Assembly (NCBI GenBank): GCA_900754695.1
Contig: CAAEDU010000034.1
Span: 1 to 6,156 of the forward strand
Direction of reading: 5' to 3'
Source of the DNA: Clostridia bacterium
GTDB taxonomy: Bacteria; Bacillota; Clostridia; Christensenellales; CAG-917
Length of the DNA: 6,156 bases
Below, in pieces: positions 1 through 6,156 of this stretch. A program made the translations under genes and the position numbers. The notes below the pieces were generated by a model. It saw only the letters and a program-made list of their open reading frames with translations. It had not been told where the DNA came from and made no database searches. Every line of letters starts with the position of its first letter. Within the stretch, counting starts at the first letter, position 1.

Positions 1-5
1 CATTC

Positions 6-75
<70 letters not shown>

Positions 76-82
<7 letters not shown>

Positions 83-131
83 GCAAAGCAAAAAGGACGG
101 TAAACACCGTCCTTTTTGCTTTGCTGGTGGA
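76..131 (+). terminator. tRNA-Val intrinsic terminator with very long hairpin
   Basis: A perfect 26-bp inverted repeat (arms 76-101 and 106-131) surrounds a 4-nt loop AAAC. The functional core is AAAAAGGACGGT with ACCGTCCTTTTT, a normal intrinsic terminator for plus-strand transcription with a short T run at 113-117. The arms extend beyond this core through GCAAAGC/GCTTTGC and TCCACCA/TGGTGGA, so the hairpin pairs with the 3' end of the tRNA itself. After a 2-nt bulge the pairing continues with tRNA bases 70-73 (GTTG) against 132-135 (CAAC). The core is symmetrical and could also stop minus-strand transcription. Confidence 0.85.
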
Positions 132-398
132 CAACTCAAAGTCACGAACTTAGCGCGCGATGATCCCATCATAAAGCGTGCTATATTCTCATTTGCATTA
201 TCTCACATATGAAGCGTGTGATATACTCGTGCGCGCAAGTTCGGCGGCTTGCCGACGCTCACTCAAAAAGGAACACTCACCCTTCGCAAGACGCTTTCGC
301 CGCTCAATATGCCACCGAACGGAAGCGCACCCCTCCGCGAAAACGGTCTTCGTTATGAACCCTCCGCCCATTGCGGCGAATGACTTGTTGTCTCCACC
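126..398. repeat. Putative MITE-like non-coding element with imperfect terminal inverted repeats
   Basis: The left end GGTGGACAAC followed by TCAAAGTCA matches the reverse complement of the right end (381-398), which reads GGTGGAGACAACAAGTCA. The differences are two small indels (GA and TCA); 16 bases match. No convincing gene lies inside. Short reading frames exist on both strands but have no ribosome binding site, odd composition and no recognisable domain. The interior carries a degenerate direct repeat (167-190 and 207-230). The right end contains a 15-base exact copy of the tRNA-Val 3' region (CTTGTTGTCTCCACC at 384-398, as at 67-81). I saw no clear target-site duplication. An element mobilised in trans is one reading; divergent duplication of the tRNA end is another. 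Confidence 0.4.
167..230. repeat. Degenerate tandem direct repeat, about 40-bp period
   Basis: CATCATAAAGCGTGCTATAT at about 167-186 and CATATGAAGCGTGTGATATA at about 207-226 share AAGCGTG followed by a TAT-rich stretch and CTC, spaced about 40 bases apart. On the minus strand they read as ATATxxCACGCTTxAT. The repeat lies inside the putative mobile segment and has no coding role that I can see. Confidence 0.4.
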
Positions 399-450
399 GA
401 CCAATGATCCGATGCCATTCTCAAAGCAGAATGTTCACATATAACAAATG

Positions 451-476
451 AAGGGACGGCGTGTACCGTCCCTTTT
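451..476 (-). terminator. Terminator of the lipoprotein gene pair, probably bidirectional
   Basis: AAGGGACGG (451-459) pairs with CCGTCCCTT (466-474) around a 6-nt loop. For minus-strand transcripts it lies about 30 nt past the stop of the gene ending at 508 and is followed by TTCATTTGTT, a moderate U-rich tail. On the plus strand it is followed by TTTTGCTACGC. The plus-strand arm and tail (ACCGTCCCTTTTGCT) closely resemble those of the tRNA terminator at 106-120, so the two may be copies of one genomic terminator repeat. Confidence 0.75.
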
Positions 477-507
477 GCTACGCTCGGATAGCTTTTGTCC
501 ATGCCGC

Positions 508-1044
508 TTACGCCACCGCGAATGCTGCCGAAGAGATCTCCGTCTTGTCCATAACTATTGCGACACATTTACGCCCCGGCATAGTCGTATCATCCGAATT
601 GCAGTTTTCTTCCTTGATTCTGATACTCAATTTTCCGTCTTCCACTTTCAATTTTCTCATATGATGAGGACGTCCGTTAATTACCCTGAACATATATACA
701 ACAAGCATCTGACTTGCAAAGTCTATCTCCGCAGGGAAGGAATCGAACATCTTTGCAAATTCTTCTTCGTCAGTCACGATAAAGGTCCTTGTCCGCGGCG
801 AAGTTTCATCATAAATAAATCTTTCGTTTACGCCCTCAATGTAATATTCGTTCGGGTAATATGCATTTCCCACTCTGTTTTCTTTGAGGAACTCGTCATT
901 CATAAATTCTTCCACATCGTCGTAAAACTCGGCATGATACTTCTTTGCTTCGTCACACGCAGTAAGCACGCCAGCCGCGCACACCAGCAAACACACTAAC
1001 GCTGCACCAAGAACCGCAAGTTTTAACACCTTTTTGTTTGTCAT
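508..1044 (-). CDS. Predicted lipoprotein, possibly with a PrcB-like C-terminal domain
   Basis: A 178-residue protein. The ATG at 1044 is chosen because AAGGAGGAG (1056-1048) sits just upstream at good spacing; a TTG five codons earlier would lie within that Shine-Dalgarno. Residues 1-29 form a lipoprotein signal peptide: MTNKK, then a hydrophobic core, then the lipobox L27-T28-A29-C30, so C30 would be lipidated and the protein anchored to the outer face of the membrane. The mature part is acidic. Its C-terminal third (DFASQMLVVYMF, then alternating strands to GRKCVAIVMDKTEI) loosely resembles the PrcB-type domain seen in protease-complex subunits, but that link is by eye and weak. The gene lies 58 bases downstream of a second lipoprotein gene on the same strand and is probably co-transcribed with it. 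Base composition is more AT-rich than in ppdK and corA. Function unknown. Confidence 0.85.
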   Translation of the reverse strand: MTNKKVLKLAVLGAALVCLLVCAAGVLTACDEAKKYHAEFYDDVEEFMNDEFLKENRVGNAYYPNEYYIEGVNERFIYDETSPRTRTFIVTDEEEFAKMFDSFPAEIDFASQMLVVYMFRVINGRPHHMRKLKVEDGKLSIRIKEENCNSDDTTMPGRKCVAIVMDKTEISSAAFAVA

Positions 1045-1055
1045 AATCTCCTCCT

Positions 1056-1076
1056 TCAATCTTTATTGCTTCTCAT
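1056..1076 (-). CDS. Possible 6-codon mini-ORF between the lipoprotein genes
   Basis: ATG at 1076-1074 encodes MRSNKD and stops with TGA at 1058-1056. An AGGAG (1089-1085) sits 8 bases upstream, and the stop overlaps the first bases of the Shine-Dalgarno of the gene starting at 1044. Such an arrangement could couple translation of the downstream lipoprotein to ribosomes finishing the short peptide. At this length it could easily be chance. Confidence 0.2.
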   Translation of the reverse strand: MRSNKD

Positions 1077-1102
1077 AAATTTTTCTCCTATGTTTAAAGT
1101 TT

Positions 1103-1603
1103 TTACAATGGTTGCCAAATGCAAATACGATTGCCGCTGTAATAACGGAATGTTACGCCCGCTATCTCAACATCCCATATCGCACTGTCATAATTGCTGT
1201 ATTTGTCGGTATACATCAAGGCAATGCAACCGTTGTAAGTGCCGTAATAATGTATAATGTTGACATCTTCTGCGGTGGCGTCGTCCTCACTGTATTCGTG
1301 CCGCAAATCATATGCACGTGTTTCTTTGATCGCCTGTTTCGTTTCAACTGATAGCTCAGCAGGCTCTTTGGGAGAAGGCATAAAATCATTGCTACTTTCT
1401 TCTCCGTTGAGATAATAGGCAATGTTCTTCAAATCGTCCGTTGCGAGCAAACCGGCATCATAAGCCTCTTGCAAGGTGTAAAACTCTCCTTCCTTCTGCG
1501 GTTCTTCGTTGCACGCCGTAAGCACACTCGCCGCGCACGCAAACATGCACATCAACGTCATGCCGAGAGCTATAAACTTAAAAATCTGCCTTGATGTTTT
1601 CAT
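1103..1603 (-). CDS. Predicted lipoprotein of unknown function
   Basis: A 166-residue protein. The ATG at 1603 gives a classic lipoprotein signal peptide: MKTSRQ, then a hydrophobic core with lipobox L28-T29-A30-C31. In-frame starts further upstream (ATGATG at about 1648-1643) overlap the predicted -10 box and would add an untypical N-terminus, so they are rejected. AGGGGG lies 4 bases before the chosen start. The mature protein has an acidic linker and a C-terminal region (YYGTYNGCIALMYTDKYSNY, then AGVTFRYYSGNRICIW) of a kind I recognise from many small hypothetical proteins of gut Clostridia, without a known function. Its signal peptide is strikingly like that of the next gene (CAASVLTACNE here, CAAGVLTACDE there), while the mature parts differ. 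It is likely the first gene of a two-gene operon. Confidence 0.85.
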   Translation of the reverse strand: MKTSRQIFKFIALGMTLMCMFACAASVLTACNEEPQKEGEFYTLQEAYDAGLLATDDLKNIAYYLNGEESSNDFMPSPKEPAELSVETKQAIKETRAYDLRHEYSEDDATAEDVNIIHYYGTYNGCIALMYTDKYSNYDSAIWDVEIAGVTFRYYSGNRICIWQPL

Positions 1604-1643
1604 AGCGCCCCCTATACCGAACAGGAACACCTGCCTCAAACTC

Positions 1644-1672
1644 ATCATACCACCTTTTCCATAGTTATGCAA
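1644..1672 (-). promoter_or_regulatory. Putative promoter of the lipoprotein operon
   Basis: On the minus strand, TTGCAT (1672-1667) and TATGAT (1649-1644) are separated by 17 bases. The -10 box matches the sigma-A consensus at 5 of 6 positions; the -35 box is weaker. Transcription would start near 1637, giving a leader of about 35 nt before the ATG at 1603. This supports that start over the upstream in-frame ATGs, which would not be transcribed. Confidence 0.55.
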
Positions 1673-1870
1673 TCCCCCTCTCCGAAACCCGCGCCGCTCC
1701 CCCTGCTCCTCGTTTCTCCGCTCTGCTCCGAAACTATCGCGGTGTCGCTCATTTTCGCTCGGCGGTTTATTTTCGCGGCAGCAACGTCAAACCGAATGAT
1801 CCCCATGCCGGACATGGGGGATGCGGAGGCGGTCCGCAAAGCGGCACTGCTTCGCACCTCAGAGCAAAAG
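1673..1870. repeat. Non-coding, repeat-like block upstream of the lipoprotein operon
   Basis: No supported gene. The stretch is GC-rich and purine-biased on the minus strand, with open frames on both strands that have low-complexity Ser/Arg/Gly or Pro/Leu composition and no ribosome binding sites, as expected of a non-coding repeat. It contains a hairpin: ATCCCCATG (1799-1807) with CATGGGGGAT (1813-1822), one extra G and loop CCGGA. A smaller one, CCGC-AAA-GCGG, lies near 1835. The block ends directly at the lipoprotein promoter, which may be part of it. Assignment as an interspersed repeat is inference; the rest of the gap to 2000 shows nothing recognisable. Confidence 0.35.
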
Positions 1871-2000
1871 ATTTTCAGATGATATTGTGCGAAGGCACCG
1901 CGGGCAATAGTTTACATATTGGCAAGGCGCATTCACACAAGATCAGCGAAAAGAATTGCTCCGAGGCGGGTCCGCAGCACTCATGTCCGGCAAATAACTC

Positions 2001-2026
2001 AAAGCCCGCGTTGCCGCGGGCTTTTT
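2001..2026. terminator. Bidirectional intrinsic terminator after ppdK
   Basis: AAAGCCCGCG (2001-2010) pairs perfectly with CGCGGGCTTT (2015-2024) around the loop TTGC. It lies 26 bases past the ppdK stop on the minus strand, where the 3' side reads GGGCTTTGAGTT, a short U tract. The plus-strand tail TTTTTATCTTTTG is stronger, so it would also block transcription entering ppdK antisense. Confidence 0.8.
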
Positions 2027-2049
2027 ATCTTTTGTGCTATCTCTCGCAA

Positions 2050-4695
<2,646 letters not shown>

Positions 4696-4745
4696 TTGAG
4701 ACCTCCTGTATGATGCTAAAATTGCTTTTTGTTTTAATCATAGAG

Positions 4746-4774
4746 AGTTTAGCAAAAAAAGAATTTTCGGGCAA
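4746..4774 (-). promoter_or_regulatory. Putative ppdK promoter, extended -10
   Basis: On the minus strand the -35 is TTGCCC (4774-4769), the spacer is 17 bp with a T tract, and the extended -10 is TGC-TAAACT (TAAACT at 4751-4746). The expected start is near 4739, giving a leader of about 44 nt. That leader could fold into a hairpin (TATGAT/ATCATA plus TAAAA/TTTTA with a 2-nt bulge, 4709-4742) just ahead of the Shine-Dalgarno. Confidence 0.55.
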
Positions 4775-4790
4775 GCGAATTTCGGTTGCC
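4770..4790. promoter_or_regulatory. 21-bp imperfect palindrome between divergent -35 boxes, candidate operator
   Basis: The left half GGCAA-G-CGAA mirrors the right half TTCG-G-TTGCC around a central T at 4780. Nine of ten positions per half pair, with one G/G mismatch. The outer five bases are the -35 boxes of the two divergent promoters; the inner CGAA/TTCG symmetry is not required by promoter function. A regulator bound here would cover both -35 elements. No regulator gene is present in the window. Confidence 0.35.
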
Positions 4791-4814
4791 TTAGCAAATT
4801 TTTTTTGCTAAGAT
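4786..4814 (+). promoter_or_regulatory. Putative corA promoter, extended -10
   Basis: The -35 is TTGCCT (4786-4791), the spacer is 17 bp with an 8-T tract, and the extended -10 is TGC-TAAGAT (TAAGAT at 4809-4814). It is nearly a mirror image of the ppdK promoter. The start would be near 4821. A hairpin-capable repeat (CTTAGCAAA 4790-4798, TTTGCTAAG 4804-4812) overlaps the spacer and -10 and could be a second binding site. Confidence 0.55.
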
Positions 4815-4843
4815 GTTAGGGACGAAAAAACCGAGGTGCAAAA

Positions 4844-4882
4844 ATGGACTCCGACTACCGAAGTTGCCATAGTCTCCAATAA
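4844..4882 (+). CDS. Predicted 12-codon leader peptide upstream of corA
   Basis: ATG at 4844 encodes MDSDYRSCHSLQ and ends with TAA at 4880-4882. GAGGTG (4833-4838) lies 5 bases ahead, ideal spacing, and the predicted transcription start is only about 23 nt upstream, so the first ribosome on this mRNA would load here. The stop codon lies two bases before the pair of alternative hairpins that control access to the corA ribosome binding site. The ORF also lies within its own fold: TGGA/TCCA and CT/AG with a bulge enclose CGACT (4852-4856) with AGTTG (4862-4866). Acidic residues at positions 2 and 4 are notable, because nascent chains with early acidic residues destabilise ribosomes at low Mg2+ in E. 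coli and Salmonella. The role here is inference. Confidence 0.45.
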   Translation: MDSDYRSCHSLQ

Positions 4883-4884
4883 TT

Positions 4885-4937
4885 CGCCCGTGTCCGAGTT
4901 TTCTCCGGCACGGCGTTCATGTGCCCACCGGAGGAAA
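4885..4937 (+). promoter_or_regulatory. Mutually exclusive hairpins gating the corA ribosome binding site
   Basis: Hairpin A (4885-4915) pairs CGC/GCG, CGTG/CACG and CCG/CGG with two single-base bulges and a 9-nt loop: 10 pairs in all. Hairpin B pairs TTTTCTCCGG (4899-4908) with CCGGAGGAAA (4928-4937): 10 pairs with one G-U, burying the corA Shine-Dalgarno GGAGG (4930-4934). A and B share bases 4899-4915, so they cannot coexist. A leaves the ribosome binding site free; B closes it. Neither has a U tract, so control would be translational (or through Rho), not by intrinsic termination. The sequence does not fit the M-box consensus as I know it (there is no matching closing helix). Confidence 0.45.
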
Positions 4938-4941
4938 CGAT

Positions 4942-5901
4942 ATGCTTCAGGTTTACAAGAAACTCAACAAAGCCACTATCACCGTCGACAACGCTCTCAT
5001 CGGCGAGAGCTACGACTTCCGCGACCACTGGATCCACATGTCCAACCCCACGGACAAGGAGATCGAGCTCATTTCGCGTTCCGCGGGAGTGCCCGAGGAC
5101 ATGATCAAAGCCGCTCTGGACGAGGAAGAACGCGCGCGTATCGAACGCGACGACGACACCGGCGCCCTCCTCGTGGTCACGGACATCCCCTTCACCGAGG
5201 AGGATGAGGACCACTACACCTACACCACTCTCCCCTTCGGCTTCATCTCCACCCCCGACGTGATGATCACCGTCTGCCTCGAGGAGACCAGCCTCATCGA
5301 CGACATGCTCTCGGCGCGCTTCGTCAAGGACTTCAACCTGCACAAGCGCACCCGTTTCCTCATACAGCTGCAATACACCATCTCCAAAAAGTTCGTGCAC
5401 TACCTCAAACAGATCGACCGCGCCAGCCAGCGCGTCCAGAACGTTTTGGAGAAATCCATGAAAAATGCAGAGCTCATCGAGATGCTCGACCTCGAGAAAT
5501 CCCTCGTCTACATCTCCACCTCTCTGCGCTCAAACAGCGTGGTGCTGGACAAGCTCCCCAAGATGACCAAGCTCTTTGAAGAGGACGAGGATCTCTTCGA
5601 GGATGTCGTCATCGAGAACAAACAGGCAATAGAGATGTCCAACATCTACCGCGACATCCTCTCGGGCACCATGGATGCCTACGCCTCCATCATCTCCAAC
5701 AACCTCAACGTCGTCATGAAAGTGCTGACTTCCCTCACCCTGCTCGTCGCCATCCCGAGCATGATCGGCGCCTTCTGGGGCATGAACACGGGAGTCCCCT
5801 TCGAAGGCGAAAGCTGGGGCTTCTGGGTGGTCATCGGCATCTCCGTTGTGGTCTGCCTCGTCGCGGGCATAGTGCTCTGGAAAAAGCGCTTCCTCAAATG
5901 A
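4942..5901 (+). CDS. corA: CorA-family magnesium/divalent cation transporter
   Basis: A 319-residue membrane channel subunit of the CorA family, which works as a homopentamer importing Mg2+ (some members Co2+ or Ni2+, or export of Zn2+). The ATG at 4942 is preceded by GGAGG (4930-4934) at 7-base spacing; the GTG at 4921 in the same frame lies upstream of that site and is rejected. Residues about 1-250 form the acidic cytoplasmic alpha/beta domain and long stalk helix (LEKSLVYISTSLRSNSVVLD near 185-203, IYRDILSGTMDAYASIISNNLN near 235-256). The first membrane segment is about 260-279 and ends in the signature GMN at 280-282 (AFWGMNTGVPF). The periplasmic loop carries E288 and E290. The second segment is about 293-313, followed by a basic tail KKRFLK. 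Length and architecture are normal. The gene is monocistronic, with its own leader and terminator, and divergent from ppdK, whose enzyme needs Mg2+. Ion specificity cannot be told from sequence. Confidence 0.95.
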   Translation: MLQVYKKLNKATITVDNALIGESYDFRDHWIHMSNPTDKEIELISRSAGVPEDMIKAALDEEERARIERDDDTGALLVVTDIPFTEEDEDHYTYTTLPFGFISTPDVMITVCLEETSLIDDMLSARFVKDFNLHKRTRFLIQLQYTISKKFVHYLKQIDRASQRVQNVLEKSMKNAELIEMLDLEKSLVYISTSLRSNSVVLDKLPKMTKLFEEDEDLFEDVVIENKQAIEMSNIYRDILSGTMDAYASIISNNLNVVMKVLTSLTLLVAIPSMIGAFWGMNTGVPFEGESWGFWVVIGISVVVCLVAGIVLWKKRFLK

Positions 5902-5907
5902 TCCCCC

Positions 5908-5935
5908 GCCCCGCGGACACCCGCGGGGCTTTTTT
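5908..5935 (+). terminator. corA intrinsic terminator
   Basis: GCCCCGCGG (5908-5916) pairs perfectly with CCGCGGGGC (5921-5929) around the loop ACAC, followed by six T's (5930-5935). It starts 6 bases after the corA stop codon. This is a textbook strong terminator. Confidence 0.95.
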
Positions 5936-6010
5936 CAGACAAAAAACTCATCCCCCTCAGAAAGCAGGCTTTGACTATACTCTCTGTTCAAGCGGCAAAA
6001 ATTAAGCCTT

Positions 6011-6156
6011 CATTTTGGGCGCAAAAGGGCGTGGGTTTTCTTTCTTGCACCTTGAAAGAAACAAAGACAGAGCTTTGTTTTACGAGCGGAAAAGAAAGTT
6101 TATCTTCCTTTTGAGCGCAAAAGGAAGCGAAAACGACAAAGGGGGCATTTTCCGAG
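6011..6156. repeat. Hairpin-rich non-coding tract, probable interspersed repeat, cut by the window end
   Basis: No gene is supported between 5936 and 6156. From about 6011 the sequence is a chain of short inverted repeats: TTTTG-GGCG-CAAAA (6013-6026); TTTCTTTC with GAAAGAAA (about 6039-6061); ACAAAG with CTTTGT (about 6061-6078); and a perfect CTTCCTTTTG (6104-6113) with CAAAAGGAAG (6118-6127), loop AGCG. The unit TTTTGxGCGCAAAAGG occurs twice (about 6013 and 6109). This resembles the structured intergenic repeats seen in many bacteria. Whether it recurs in this genome, or is an RNA, cannot be told here. Confidence 0.4.

Noticed and set aside
178..444. Short frames on both strands between the tRNA and the lipoprotein terminator.
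   Set aside because: No ribosome binding sites, several overlapping frames of similar length, no domain, and overlap with a repeat-like segment.
1645..1882. Two overlapping frames of about 70 codons on opposite strands upstream of the lipoprotein operon.
   Set aside because: Biased low-complexity composition and no ribosome binding site; the minus-strand frame runs through the predicted lipoprotein promoter.
4815..4941. M-box (ykoK) Mg2+ riboswitch ahead of corA, suggested by GTTAGG near the transcript start.
   Set aside because: The leader is too short, the closing CTAAC strand is absent and the conserved internal loops do not align with the M-box consensus as I know it.
4919..5104. ATG at 4919 in another frame, and GTG at 4921 in the corA frame, as alternative starts.
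   Set aside because: Both precede the GGAGG at 4930-4934, which is well placed for the ATG at 4942, where CorA homology begins.
4855..5400. A 181-codon minus-strand frame opposite the start of corA.
   Set aside because: It is antisense to clear CorA coding sequence, with repetitive Val/Glu/Gly composition typical of a shadow frame, and no ribosome binding site was seen.
5960..6000. TTGACTATACT near 5971 as a promoter.
   Set aside because: The TTGACT and TATACT overlap and have no properly spaced partner box, and no gene follows within the window.

Overview
The window looks like a chromosomal segment of an anaerobic, moderately GC-rich member of the Bacillota (Clostridia type). The reasons are strong AGGAGG-type ribosome binding sites, a PPDK of the clostridial form, short LTAC-lipobox lipoproteins with clostridial-style C-terminal domains, and compact GGACGG/CCGTCC terminators. 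I cannot place it below class level from sequence alone.

Layout, left to right. A complete tRNA-Val(GAC) with encoded CCA (6-82) runs into a very long perfect terminator hairpin whose arm includes the tRNA 3' end. Bases 126-398 form a non-coding, repeat-like segment with imperfect terminal inverted repeats that resemble that same tRNA 3' end. A terminator at 451-476 closes a minus-strand pair of small lipoprotein genes (1103-1603, then 508-1044), read from a promoter at 1644-1672 at the edge of a second non-coding, repeat-like block (about 1673-1870). A bidirectional terminator (2001-2026) separates this from ppdK, pyruvate phosphate dikinase, on the minus strand (2050-4695). ppdK is divergent from a CorA-type Mg2+/divalent cation channel gene on the plus strand (4942-5901). 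After the corA terminator (5908-5935) the window ends in a hairpin-rich non-coding tract (about 6011-6156).

The most interesting region is the ppdK/corA intergenic stretch (4696-4941). Two near mirror-image extended -10 promoters face away from each other around a 21-bp imperfect palindrome. The corA transcript then begins with a leader of about 120 nt. It contains a 12-codon ORF (MDSDYRSCHSLQ) with its own Shine-Dalgarno, followed at once by two mutually exclusive hairpins, one of which sequesters the corA Shine-Dalgarno through 10 base pairs. This has the architecture of a leader-peptide-coupled translational switch on a Mg2+ transporter, comparable in logic to the enterobacterial corL/mgtL leaders. 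It does not match any riboswitch consensus I can recall.

Functionally, ppdK supplies reversible PEP/pyruvate interconversion (AMP+PPi to ATP+Pi, Mg2+-dependent) for central carbon metabolism, and CorA imports Mg2+. The shared promoter region could coordinate them, but that is inference. The lipoproteins have no assigned function.
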